Below are positions 9,286-18,676 of a stretch of DNA of 64,000 nt, piece by piece. Location of the stretch: assembly GCA_029570205.1 (NCBI GenBank), contig JAKQSI010000045.1, positions 31,498-95,497 on the forward strand, read 5' to 3'. Position numbers and translations under genes: made by a program. The stretch's first letter is position 1, and every line of letters starts with the position of its first letter. A model generated the notes under the pieces. The model did no database searches and was not told the DNA's origin. It worked only from the letters and a program-made list of their open reading frames with translations. Origin of the DNA: Candidatus Omnitrophota bacterium. GTDB lineage: Bacteria; Hinthialibacterota; Hinthialibacteria; Hinthialibacterales; JAKPRU01.

Positions 9286-10755
9286 CTATCCTGATTCGGA
9301 CGGCGGGTCGGATACATGCCGGTCACGCCGATCCCGGCGATCTGTCATACTCAGAAGCCCTGTCAGGACACAGGTTACCAGGACAGCCAGGGGGATATAC
9401 CAAACCCAGAAAATGTACGAATGAAAAAGCCTGTAGACCACGAGAACGGCTATTACACCGGCACACATCCCAATTGTGACGGCTCTCTGCGAACGGACGG
9501 AGGTGAAAATGGCCAGCAGAAACGATCCTAACAGGCTTCCATACGTAAATGTCGTCACTTTCAGGCCGGTTTCCAGGATGTTTGTGGACCCCTGTGCGCC
9601 GTACGCAATAGCCATCAAGAGAACGCACCAGGCGACGGTTACCCACCTGGACCAGCGGATTTCACGGCTCGGATCGAGAGTGTCGCCGAAGAAAGGTCGT
9701 ATGAAATCCGTCACGGTTGTGGCGGATAGAGAGTTCAGGGCGGAGGCGGTACTGGACATGGCTGCAGCGAAAATGGCCGCAATGACCAGCCCGCCGACCA
9801 GCGGGTTGAATTGCGTTCTAATAAAATAAGGAAAAATCTGGTCGGATTTCTCCAAGCCGGCAGGCGGTTCGGGATAGAAAACATAAAGCATAGCCCCGAT
9901 CAGGAGGAAAAGTGTGAATTGGGCAAACACGAGAAGTCCGCTTCCGATGATCGCGCATTTCGCGCCACGGAGACTCTTGCAGGACAGAAGGCGTTGGACA
10001 AGATCCTGGTCCGCTCCATGCGAGGCAAGAGTGAGAAATGTCCCACCGATTAACCCTGACCAAAACGTGTAAGAAAGACGAAAGGGAGAACTGAGGTCGA
10101 ATACCTGGAACTTCCCGGCTTCGGAGGCGATGTCAACAAATCGTTCCCAGCCTCCCGGTAGAAGGTGGAGAATCTGAAAGAAAGCGATCCCCGCCCCTGC
10201 CAGCATCACAAGCATTTGAAAGACTTCAGTCCATATTACGGCGGAGAGGCCCCCCAGCACTGTGTATACAAGTGAAACAAGTCCCATGAGAAGAATGGAA
10301 ATTGTCATGGACCAATCGGTTACAGTGAACAGAACGAGCGCGGCGCAGTAATGGCGGACACCGGCCGCCAGGGCGCGAGTCACAAAAAAGAACAGACCGG
10401 CAACCCGTTGAACCTCCACACCAAAACGCTTTCCAAGGTGAGCATAAATAGTGTAGATTTCCTCCCGGAAAAATGCCGGTAGAAAATAGACAGCCAGAAT
10501 TACTCTGGCCGCTACAAATCCCAACACCAATTGGAGAAAGGTCATCGAGCCGGTATACGCGATACTCGGAGTGCCGACATAAGTAACCGAGCTCGTTTCA
10601 GTGGCCACAACAGCCAGCAGAACCGCCCATGACGGGATGCTTCGTCCGCCCAGGAAATAATCCCGCAAGTTCTTCTGACGACGTGCAATCCAGGCTCCCA
10701 CACAGAGGAGAGCCCCCATGTAGACAGCAATAATAACGATCTGTATCTGCGCCAT
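9286..10755 (-). CDS. Sodium:solute symporter (SSS family)
   Basis: 489 residues from ATG 10755 (further in-frame starts at 10779 and 10821 would add a hydrophilic N-terminus unlike the family). About 13 hydrophobic segments cover the protein. The conserved early motif DYFLGGRSIPSWAV and the later segment with AAAMSSTASALNSLS identify the SSS family, which uses a sodium gradient to import sugars, amino acids, vitamins, sialic acids or similar solutes. Substrate not predictable. The gene sits at the head of a minus-strand run with an exported dikinase-like protein and a periplasmic serine hydrolase, which suggests uptake of a product made outside the inner membrane. The C-terminus ends in an Arg/Asp-rich cytoplasmic tail. 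Confidence 0.9.
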   Translation of the reverse strand: MAQIQIVIIAVYMGALLCVGAWIARRQKNLRDYFLGGRSIPSWAVLLAVVATETSSVTYVGTPSIAYTGSMTFLQLVLGFVAARVILAVYFLPAFFREEIYTIYAHLGKRFGVEVQRVAGLFFFVTRALAAGVRHYCAALVLFTVTDWSMTISILLMGLVSLVYTVLGGLSAVIWTEVFQMLVMLAGAGIAFFQILHLLPGGWERFVDIASEAGKFQVFDLSSPFRLSYTFWSGLIGGTFLTLASHGADQDLVQRLLSCKSLRGAKCAIIGSGLLVFAQFTLFLLIGAMLYVFYPEPPAGLEKSDQIFPYFIRTQFNPLVGGLVIAAIFAAAMSSTASALNSLSATTVTDFIRPFFGDTLDPSREIRWSRWVTVAWCVLLMAIAYGAQGSTNILETGLKVTTFTYGSLLGSFLLAIFTSVRSQRAVTIGMCAGVIAVLVVYRLFHSYIFWVWYIPLAVLVTCVLTGLLSMTDRRDRRDRHVSDPPSESG

Positions 10756-10772
10756 AGAGTTTTTAGAAAGCC

Positions 10773-11207
10773 TCAGCATATTGTACACATAAAGATGTGC
10801 GCCCCGCATGGATATACCCATCGGTGCCCGGTCATACCGAACATCTGCACGGTATTTACTTTCTCAACATAAACCGGACGATTGCGGGTGACCGCCGCGA
10901 TGTGGAGCGCGCTCAGGCAATCCGCGTTCAAGACAGGTTGTTGTCCCTTCCTGACGCGGAAAGTATGTTCGACCGGCAGGATTTGATCTTGCTTGGGACT
11001 TGAGCGAAGATCGGGCCGGCCGACCTTGTCGGCAACCGCTCGAATCCCCTCATCCGCAATTCGGAAAGCGTCCGGAGGCCCTTGGGCAATTTCCCAGCCG
11101 CTGGAGTCTTGACCATCGAAAGCAAGAGGCCACATATCGTCGGATTGGACGGACACCATCCCGGACAGGACAAGAATTCCCGTCAGAAAACCAAGGCATC
11201 TCCGCAT
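10773..11207 (-). CDS. Small secreted protein, possibly a truncated DUF1080-like (3-keto-disaccharide hydrolase) domain
   Basis: 144 residues from ATG 11207 (a longer reading from 11243 is open). Residues 1-22 form a signal peptide (MRRCLGFLTGILVLSG...). The segment just after it, WPLAFDGQDSSGWEIA, resembles the beginning of DUF1080/LamG-like sugar-binding or 3-keto-glycoside hydrolase domains (FDGKSLDGW). The family is usually about 200-250 residues, and the second half here does not look like it, so this may be a decayed or frameshifted remnant. It ends 17 bases before the symporter start, which keeps open that it is a real small leader gene of that operon. Function unknown. Confidence 0.4.
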   Translation of the reverse strand: MRRCLGFLTGILVLSGMVSVQSDDMWPLAFDGQDSSGWEIAQGPPDAFRIADEGIRAVADKVGRPDLRSSPKQDQILPVEHTFRVRKGQQPVLNADCLSALHIAAVTRNRPVYVEKVNTVQMFGMTGHRWVYPCGAHIFMCTIC

Positions 11208-11451
11208 TCGAACCTCCTGGGAAAGGGCATGATGATCCGGCATTTATGCGCCGATTTTTATGATAACGCAAAATTGTTGCGGGTGGGACCGTACCGCTTC
11301 AGTGGCAGCATAATCCCCGGGACAAGAAATCAGGGAATTCGAAATGGGGTGCTTGCCGAGAGGGTCGGCATTGAGATATACTGACATGGGATTTCGGCAA
11401 GACACTCGGTTGCACCTGGCATATCCCAGAGTTCTCGTTGAGCAGATTTCT

Positions 11452-13686
11452 ATGTTTCGGCGTGTTCGATCAAAATTGATTTTCTGGTTGCTCGTGGTGA
11501 CGCTGGGGACGATGGTCCCCGTCGCGGTTGTTCCATATTATTCGTTGCGAAAACAGGTTTTGGAAAGAGGGAAAGCGAGTCTGGACCTGGTATGGCAGGA
11601 GTTCCGAAATATGGGGGCTACGATCAACGAGATGTTGGAGCCTGCCGCCTACATGGTTCGGAGTGAATTGCAAGCCGAATTCAACAAGGATACATCGCTT
11701 GCCCGGGCGTTCCGGGAAGGGGATGTAGCCCGCCTGGAAGAATTAGAGGCGCGATTGACGGAAAAACTCCGCCGGTTCAGGGGGTGTCGGTTGATGCAGG
11801 TGCATCTCCTCAGCCTCAAGGACTACGAGGATTTGGATTCCCTGCAACAAAAAGATCTGCCGAATATGGGCCTGTATGAATCGAAAGATGGCACATTTCT
11901 GTTATGGATGTATTCGGAACTCGCAGAGGAAGATGTGGTGGTCGGCGGGCTTGTGGTAGGTCAGCCGATCATGCACCGTCAGGAGGTTTTGCCGGATACG
12001 TCTTCTTCTATCGGCGGCGGTTTACAGAAACCACGGAGTCCTTTCGTGCTGGACTGGAAACCAAGGAAACTTCGGGGCGTGCAAATCGACGTAATTGACC
12101 CTGCCGACCCGACGATTCTGGACCCCGGATTTGTGAAAAGTGAGAAATTCCAGAATCTCTTGAGTGGGGAATACAGTTACGCGGACAACTATATGGACAG
12201 CATTCGGATCGATGGCGACCTTTCCCAAGCCCTGCTGTTTCCGTTCAATAATCACAAAGGCGAGTTGACCGGTGTGATCATCCTGTCGGTGGCTCGTCTG
12301 GAGCCGTTGTCGGGATTCATATTGAAACATGCATTAAGTGGAATTGTATTCAGTACACTGTTCGCGATTGTCGTGGGCGTGGTACTGGCGCGTTCCATCG
12401 CGCACCCTCTGAATCGAATATCTCGAACAGCCAAACAGATGGCAAGGGGAGATTTAACCGTGCGTTCGGAGATCGTCGGAGAGGACGAGATCGGACAGTT
12501 GGCTGCGTCATTTAACGAAATGGCGTCCGAGGTGGAACGGAGCCACACCGAGCTGGCGGCGCGTGCCCGGGAGTTGGAGGATAGTGTGCGCCTGGTGAAC
12601 GCGGCCAACCGGGAGCTCACGCGCATTCAGAATCGCCTGGAGAATATCCTGGCGAACATCCGAAGCGGAGTTCTCGTGATCGATAATGTGGGTCGAGTGA
12701 TTCGAGCCAATCGAGCGGCTCTGGAGATCCTCGGTCTGGAAAAAACGCCTAATGCCGATTACCGGGAAGTCTTGGGATATGAAGACTTCGGTGAACTGGT
12801 GGAATCCTCATTGCACAGGGGAATCTCCATATTTCAGCGCGAGATCAAATGGAGTCGGGACGGGCACACGCCGGTTCCCATGCAGGTGAGTACCGTGCCG
12901 CTGCTGGATGGAGGACGAATTGCGGGCTTGGTCGTGACTTTCCATGATCTGTCAAGCATCCGAAAATTGGAGCGTCAGCTGGTTCTGCAAGACCGCCTCG
13001 CGGCCTTGGGACGCTTGTCGGCGGGTGTAGCACATGAGATTCGCAATCCACTCGGAGTGATTAAAGGTTCCGCAGAATTGCTGCGAAAGCGATTCGGCGG
13101 GATGCCGGGCGAAGAAGGATTATTCGACTTTATCCTGGAAGAGGTGGCGCGGCTCTCGCGGGTTGTCAGCGATTTTCTCAATTTTGCGCGCCCGCAGACA
13201 CCGGAGCTCGAAAAAGTGGATGTCAATACGGTCATTCAGCGTTCCGTCCAGTACCTGGAACACCAGGCCAACTCCCTGGAGATTCGCCGGGAATTCGAGC
13301 TCGCCGGCAATTTACCCTCTCTTCAGCTCGATCCCAATCTTTTCCAGCAAGTCTTGCTGAATATCCTTCTGAACGCCCAGGAAGCAATGCCGCAGGGAGG
13401 AACCATCCGAATCCGAACCCGTCGGTTTTCTGCGCGGGAGATTGCCGTCGAAATCCAGGACACGGGAGTGGGAATCCCTCCGGACAATCTTCAACATATT
13501 TTCGATCCGTTTTTTACTTCCAAAGACTCCGGAAGCGGCTTGGGACTTTCTGTCGTACATCAGATCGTCTCCAGCCATTCGGGCAGGATCGAAGTTGAAA
13601 GTTCTGTCGGCGTGGGAACGACATTCCGCTTGATCTTCCCGATTCAACGCGAGGGAACCGAATTGCCGACATCCATGATGGCCTGA
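11452..13686 (+). CDS. Membrane sensor histidine kinase (HAMP-PAS-HisKA-HATPase)
   Basis: 744 residues from ATG 11452. Order: first membrane helix (about 10-30), a periplasmic sensor region of about 250 residues (dCache-like in size), second helix (about 290-312), HAMP, a PAS domain starting near residue 400 (GVLVIDNVGRVIRANRAAL), HisKA with the phospho-accepting His528 in GVAHEIRNPLG, and a complete HATPase_c domain (N box, DTGVGIP, GSGLGLS). The kinase core is of the NtrB/AtoS kind, which usually pairs with sigma-54-dependent response regulators; no regulator gene is nearby. Two in-frame upstream ATGs (11344 and 11386) would add residues before the first helix and are less likely. Faces the YfhO gene tail to tail with a 25-base gap and no clear terminator. 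Confidence 0.9.
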   Translation: MFRRVRSKLIFWLLVVTLGTMVPVAVVPYYSLRKQVLERGKASLDLVWQEFRNMGATINEMLEPAAYMVRSELQAEFNKDTSLARAFREGDVARLEELEARLTEKLRRFRGCRLMQVHLLSLKDYEDLDSLQQKDLPNMGLYESKDGTFLLWMYSELAEEDVVVGGLVVGQPIMHRQEVLPDTSSSIGGGLQKPRSPFVLDWKPRKLRGVQIDVIDPADPTILDPGFVKSEKFQNLLSGEYSYADNYMDSIRIDGDLSQALLFPFNNHKGELTGVIILSVARLEPLSGFILKHALSGIVFSTLFAIVVGVVLARSIAHPLNRISRTAKQMARGDLTVRSEIVGEDEIGQLAASFNEMASEVERSHTELAARARELEDSVRLVNAANRELTRIQNRLENILANIRSGVLVIDNVGRVIRANRAALEILGLEKTPNADYREVLGYEDFGELVESSLHRGISIFQREIKWSRDGHTPVPMQVSTVPLLDGGRIAGLVVTFHDLSSIRKLERQLVLQDRLAALGRLSAGVAHEIRNPLGVIKGSAELLRKRFGGMPGEEGLFDFILEEVARLSRVVSDFLNFARPQTPELEKVDVNTVIQRSVQYLEHQANSLEIRREFELAGNLPSLQLDPNLFQQVLLNILLNAQEAMPQGGTIRIRTRRFSAREIAVEIQDTGVGIPPDNLQHIFDPFFTSKDSGSGLGLSVVHQIVSSHSGRIEVESSVGVGTTFRLIFPIQREGTELPTSMMA

Positions 13687-13711
13687 TTGGGATACACAGA
13701 ACCCGTGGTGG

Positions 13712-16700
13712 TCATTGTACGGTTTTGCGGACAGATCGATTGAGAAGCAGCCAGACTCCCCACCCCAGCCAGATCACCAATCCCAGACAAGACAACGAGA
13801 ATCCCTGCGCAAACGAAGGCGGATCATAAACCATCCGCAGAGTATGACCACCCGCCGGAACGGCGATACCACGAAAGAATCGGAAAATCGGGAAGATATC
13901 CACTTCCTCCTCGTCCAGCCAGGCTTTCCAATCCGGAAAGAACGGTTCGCTGATACACAGCAGTCCATCCTTCGGAGCAAATCCGGCTATTTCGATTTCC
14001 TCAGGAGAGGACTGTGTTACAAGCCATTGGGATTCGGAGGATTCCTTTCGGAGGTCCGATTCCAGGGCGATCGGATAGGCGGATGTCTCCGGCTGGGTCG
14101 CTGTCGGAGCAGGTTGGGGGAACGGAACAAAAGGCTTGCGAGCCAATTGTTCCTTGGCCCCACGGGACATCAGGACGGGGATCTGCAAAGCAGTCAACTG
14201 TGCGCTCCGTGCGGCGTCTAACTCTGCCGCTGCGAGATCCGGCGGAGGGGTGTTCAGTTCCGGCATGGGAAATCCTTCGACCGAAGTTCTGATAATGACA
14301 TGTGTGCTGGAGGCAATCTCCACAGCGGACCCGGCAGTTGCGCCTTTCACACCAACAAAGGCATGTGCCCAGCGAAATCTCTTCCTGAGATCCAGCTCGC
14401 ATCCCACCGCCCGGAGCGCCTGGATGGTCTCCGATTGAAGGATATTGCAGCCCTCATCGCGTACCGCACCGATCACAATCGCACCGTTGGGGAGATTTTC
14501 CAGGAAACGAATCATCCGGGAATTCTCCGGAGTCCCGGAAACAACCTGGCCGGTGGCAACATCCCAGTCCATGCCGATATCGAAGGAGTCTGTGGCAACA
14601 ACGTTGTTGTTGATCGGGTCAAGCCATGCCAGGTTGTAGCCACGACGATTGGGCGCATAGTCCTTTCCGGAAACGATCAACGCGGCTCGGTCACTTTCAA
14701 CATCCCGGGGAACGGAATCGTCTTTGGGAGAGCTGAACAGGACAAGCGGAACTCGAAGCATAGCGGTCCCATCGCCGATGCGGCAAGAAGAAGCGGGCGG
14801 CATGGAAATCGGGAACCGGCTGTGAGCCTCGTATAACTGTCGGGCATTGAAATGTCGAGTATCCAGAAAGATCTCCGGGGACGGTAGAGACGGTGGTGAC
14901 AGAAACCAGGCCCCATCTACCTCGCTCATAATGAGGGCTTCTGTGGCGCTGACCACCTCCATTGCGGTTCCCGGCGGCATTCCCTTCACCCCGATCATGG
15001 AATGCGCCAGCCAAAGGCGCTTGCGCAAATCCACACCGGACCCGCAGGACCACAACGCCCGGACCGCATTCTCCTGCAAGATGTTCGTGCCCTCTTCTCG
15101 AATCGAGGCAAGAACGATATGACCGTTCGGAACGCTGTCCAGAAACCGAGCCATACGAGTGTTTTCCTGCTTTTCGGGAGGGGCAAATCCGGTGGAAGGA
15201 TCAAAGTCCGCCATGGTGTTAAAACAATCCCGCTTGGTGACTTTCCCTGTTTGAGGATCCAAAACGGCAATGTTGTACCCGGTTCGGTTCAGGGAGTAGT
15301 TTTCTCCAGCGACCAGGATTACAGATTGATGCCGGACGGAGTTCTTGGAAATGCTCAGGCAGACAATCGGGGAAGGCAATACGGCTGAGACTCCGGGGAT
15401 TCGCGCGGAGGCAACGCTCGACGGTTTGAATCGATCCAGGCCGACCAGTGCAACACGATCATAAGGGACACTCTGACTCGCCAGCAAAGCCGGAATCGAG
15501 GTCGGTTCGACAGCCCACCAGGAACCGTACCACCGAACCGGAGCAGAGACATCGGGATTTCGCCATAGATGCTCCTGAATTGGTTTCCATGGCCCCCCGG
15601 GACCGGGAATATCCGAAAGGATGTATTCCGTATTCAGCAGGTCCAGAAACCGATGGTTGATACGCGTCGGATCTTCCAGACTGTGCAGGCCATTATTGCG
15701 CTGCACGTTGTAATAGGAGGGTCTCAGGGGACTCTCACCGTCCAACTCACGAAATCCGAACACCTGACCGTGATATTGGCGGCGGTCTTCACCTTCGGGA
15801 CCGAACCGGATCTTGACTCGGCCCCGTGCAGGATTATCGAGAATCGTCTGTACGCATTCATCCCAAACATACTCCCCGGTTCTCGGTTCAATCTCGCGGG
15901 TTCCGTGAACAGTAGCCAAATCCCAGAAAACCAACAGAACAACAAAAGCGGAAAAAACCGTATGCGTGATTTTCCCTTGCGCATAGAGGACGGCCACCGC
16001 CACAACAAGAAGGAGGCAAAGCAAAATCCAGCCGATCTGCCGGATCAACAGCGGCAACGAATCGGATATCTGTCCCTGAACAATGAAGAGACGAAGAACG
16101 ATCAGAAGAAGAAAGGCAAAGAACATACAAAGGAACAACACTCCGAACGTGCCGAGATAAATCCGTGCAACATGATTCCGGGAGAAAACGCGGTCCCGCG
16201 TGAGAGCATCCAGTCCTCGTCCGGCCGCAAGCGCAACAGCCAGAGTTACCACAAAGACCCACCGACTTGACGCACGAAGCCAGGCTATTCCGGGGATAAA
16301 CTCATACGCCCACCGATGTGCCGCCGTGACATCCCCCAAAGCCAGGATGCCTGCCACTACGGCAATCAGGAGATAAAAGCCGGCCGGCCCTTTCCAGCGA
16401 AACACCGGTATACAAAACAACGCAATCAATGTTGTGGTAATCCCCCAGTAAAACACTTCGGCTCCGACATCCAGACCGGGGAGACGGACCGTTTCCGGCA
16501 ATACCGTATCGACAACCAGTTCCTCAATGGGAAGCGACAACTCCGAACTCGATTCATAGGTCGGACGGGCACGTTCTCCCTCGGTCACCAGCCCCCGCAG
16601 AGGAAGCCACTGCACCATGGTGGCAAGTCCGGCCACACCGACGAGCACGAGAACTGTCAGCCCGCGATGAAACGCCTTCGCCCGCTCCTTTGTTTCGGCT

Positions 16701-17368
16701 ACGCAAACCGCCCACACCAGTCTGGCAAGCACAACAAAGGTGAGATAAATAGCCATTTGCGGATGGCCGCCAAAGTAGGTGCAGATCAGACAGCCTCCAC
16801 AGAGCCACCCCGCCATTCGCCGTCCTTCAACCAGAAATTCCTCCAGGCAGAGGAGAATCCAGGGCAGCCAAACCGCCGTTTGGATGATATTGGAATGTAT
16901 CTTGTGGGCTACCAGGAACCCGGAAAAGGTAAGAATGATACCGGCAAGCAGCGCAGCGGTATTCGTAAGCCCGTGTCTCCGACCCAGCATGGCCGTGCCC
17001 AATCCGGCGAAAAACAAATGCAACAGAATCCATCTTTCAAAAATCGAATAGGAGAATCCATGCTCGCTCCAAAATGGAAGAAGCAGAAGGTTCGGCGGGT
17101 AGAAGAACGCCAACTCGGAGTTCGCGATCCCCGGCCAGCCCCCAAACAAATGTTCATCCCAGAGAGGAATATGCCCGTTCAGGAGCTCTCGAACGGCGAA
17201 AAGCCGGAACGGGTAATCTTTGAATTGAAGGTCTGCCCCGACATGTGAACGTTCATTGCGGTTCGGGGTCAGGATGGGCCAGAAGAACACGATCAGGAAT
17301 ACAAACAGCACCATCCCGATCGGCCAGACCGCAGATGGGAATCCTTTGCGAATCATCGGAAACCCCAT
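13712..17368 (-). CDS. YfhO-family membrane protein with two ILEI-like repeats
   Basis: 1218 residues. The N-terminal half has about a dozen membrane helices and the features of YfhO/GT-C-like proteins (Asp in an early loop, PLWDEHLFGG, ANSELAFFYPPN), which modify envelope polymers with sugars using lipid-linked donors. The C-terminal part is extracytoplasmic and ends with the typical FFPDWKAWLD segment and a last helix. Inserted in it are two repeats (about residues 674-800 and 890-1020) that share GYN(I/L)AxLDP, a Phe-Asp strand, RFL(D/E)xxPNG and (V/A)xREEG/RDEGxNIL, as in ILEI/FAM3-type carbohydrate-binding domains. Start ATG 17368 with a strong AAGGA upstream. It is the last gene of a four-gene run, 48 bases after the Wzz-like gene. 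Role inferred: glycosylation or export of a surface polysaccharide. Confidence 0.82.
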   Translation of the reverse strand: MGFPMIRKGFPSAVWPIGMVLFVFLIVFFWPILTPNRNERSHVGADLQFKDYPFRLFAVRELLNGHIPLWDEHLFGGWPGIANSELAFFYPPNLLLLPFWSEHGFSYSIFERWILLHLFFAGLGTAMLGRRHGLTNTAALLAGIILTFSGFLVAHKIHSNIIQTAVWLPWILLCLEEFLVEGRRMAGWLCGGCLICTYFGGHPQMAIYLTFVVLARLVWAVCVAETKERAKAFHRGLTVLVLVGVAGLATMVQWLPLRGLVTEGERARPTYESSSELSLPIEELVVDTVLPETVRLPGLDVGAEVFYWGITTTLIALFCIPVFRWKGPAGFYLLIAVVAGILALGDVTAAHRWAYEFIPGIAWLRASSRWVFVVTLAVALAAGRGLDALTRDRVFSRNHVARIYLGTFGVLFLCMFFAFLLLIVLRLFIVQGQISDSLPLLIRQIGWILLCLLLVVAVAVLYAQGKITHTVFSAFVVLLVFWDLATVHGTREIEPRTGEYVWDECVQTILDNPARGRVKIRFGPEGEDRRQYHGQVFGFRELDGESPLRPSYYNVQRNNGLHSLEDPTRINHRFLDLLNTEYILSDIPGPGGPWKPIQEHLWRNPDVSAPVRWYGSWWAVEPTSIPALLASQSVPYDRVALVGLDRFKPSSVASARIPGVSAVLPSPIVCLSISKNSVRHQSVILVAGENYSLNRTGYNIAVLDPQTGKVTKRDCFNTMADFDPSTGFAPPEKQENTRMARFLDSVPNGHIVLASIREEGTNILQENAVRALWSCGSGVDLRKRLWLAHSMIGVKGMPPGTAMEVVSATEALIMSEVDGAWFLSPPSLPSPEIFLDTRHFNARQLYEAHSRFPISMPPASSCRIGDGTAMLRVPLVLFSSPKDDSVPRDVESDRAALIVSGKDYAPNRRGYNLAWLDPINNNVVATDSFDIGMDWDVATGQVVSGTPENSRMIRFLENLPNGAIVIGAVRDEGCNILQSETIQALRAVGCELDLRKRFRWAHAFVGVKGATAGSAVEIASSTHVIIRTSVEGFPMPELNTPPPDLAAAELDAARSAQLTALQIPVLMSRGAKEQLARKPFVPFPQPAPTATQPETSAYPIALESDLRKESSESQWLVTQSSPEEIEIAGFAPKDGLLCISEPFFPDWKAWLDEEEVDIFPIFRFFRGIAVPAGGHTLRMVYDPPSFAQGFSLSCLGLVIWLGWGVWLLLNRSVRKTVQ

Positions 17369-17416
17369 GTTCCTTCCTATCCCCGCTGTTTTTGTAAAGA
17401 GAGCGGAGCGCCGGAA

Positions 17417-18676
17417 TTATACCGATGCGCTCTCCTTCTTCTGGGCGATGCCGTAGAGATCTTTCAGCAGGAAATAGGCGAGCGCCGCAAGAAAGGCCAT
17501 CGAGCCGGACAGGACAACGACAGCAGGACGGTTGGGCCTGGCAACCGTATCCTTGGCCAGTGCTTTGGTAATCGGGATCATCTCATATCGCTCGGAGAAA
17601 ATGGTTGTGAACGCCCATCCCAGCTCCTTGTCGATGCCGCCGAAAATCTCGTAAGACCGGTCGTACTCGGCTTTCAGGCGCGCCACCTCAATCTGTCTGT
17701 CATAGATCTGGTTCTGGGCCTCACGGACTTTTTGCTCGAGGTCCGGCAGCATTTTTTCGATCTGCGCGAGTTTCGCCTGATCGGCAATAAGCTGCGCATT
17801 CAAACGGTCCTTCTCAGCAAGAAGAGTATAATGCTCCTGGTTGGGAGATTCGATGGTCAGAGAAAGATTTGGGAGCTGGGAGCCTTTGAGTTCCGGTGTT
17901 GCGCTGCGAACCATTTCGAACAGCACTGCGTCCTCCGAAAGTGTCCGTGCCAAAACAAGCTTCTCCGGCTGATTCTGAACGGCCTTTTCCAAGCCGGCCA
18001 CTCGTACGGCGAGTTCCTGGGTCGAGACGATCAGATTCTCCCGTTCGCTCAATCTTAACTGCCATTGGCTGTACAGATTGTCCAGATACTTCTGAAGAAC
18101 TTCCACTTCATATTCTTTTTGGGTGCGCAGATAAAGTTGCTCGCGACTGTTGTTGGCAGCCATTCGATCAGCCAGTGTTTCATCGAGCAGCTGTGCAGTC
18201 CGGCTCGCCTCCTCGATAAGGAACGCGATATTCTTCTCAATCCCCTTTCGGACCAATGAATTCGCGACTTTCGCGGCCATTTCGGGAGTTTCCATTTCGG
18301 CGTACACCCGGATGACACTGGTCTCCTTATACTTGGAAACACTGATACGGGAAGCGAGCTGATCGACTTGACTGATCTCGTAAGGCTTCTCAGATAATCC
18401 CAATTCCGGATCATCAATAATGGCTTTCAGTGTATCGTCCCCTTCGATATAACGTGCATAGACTTCAACCGGCGTGATCCAATTTTGCATGGCCCGTTCG
18501 CCTACCCGCGAAGGTCTCACTTCGACCTCCGCCATCGCCCCATACCGTTTAGTCATAAACAGCGTGGCGATAAAAAAAACCATCATTACAACGAACGTGA
18601 CCGTCAGAATCCGTTTCCCCCGTTCCCAGACGACCCGATATACAGAAGAGAGATCGATTTCCCGTTCAATGCTCAT
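17417..18676 (-). CDS. Wzz/chain-length-determinant-like polysaccharide co-polymerase
   Basis: 419 residues. One membrane helix near the N-terminus (about 25-48), a large, mostly helical periplasmic part with coiled-coil character (about 150-340), and a second helix near the C-terminus (about 383-405) after a Pro-containing segment (ARPNRPAVV). This is the Wzz architecture without a BY-kinase domain. Such proteins set chain length of O-antigen or exopolysaccharide in the inner membrane. Start: ATG 18676, which overlaps the end of the lipoprotein gene by 11 bases (ATGAGCATTGA), so translation is coupled; a longer reading from 18739 would lie inside the upstream gene and is unlikely. Confidence 0.82.
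   Translation of the reverse strand: MSIEREIDLSSVYRVVWERGKRILTVTFVVMMVFFIATLFMTKRYGAMAEVEVRPSRVGERAMQNWITPVEVYARYIEGDDTLKAIIDDPELGLSEKPYEISQVDQLASRISVSKYKETSVIRVYAEMETPEMAAKVANSLVRKGIEKNIAFLIEEASRTAQLLDETLADRMAANNSREQLYLRTQKEYEVEVLQKYLDNLYSQWQLRLSERENLIVSTQELAVRVAGLEKAVQNQPEKLVLARTLSEDAVLFEMVRSATPELKGSQLPNLSLTIESPNQEHYTLLAEKDRLNAQLIADQAKLAQIEKMLPDLEQKVREAQNQIYDRQIEVARLKAEYDRSYEIFGGIDKELGWAFTTIFSERYEMIPITKALAKDTVARPNRPAVVVLSGSMAFLAALAYFLLKDLYGIAQKKESASV

Noticed and set aside
16316-17248. Plus-strand frame of 310 codons
   Set aside because: Antisense to the YfhO gene and without protein-like hydrophobic pattern.
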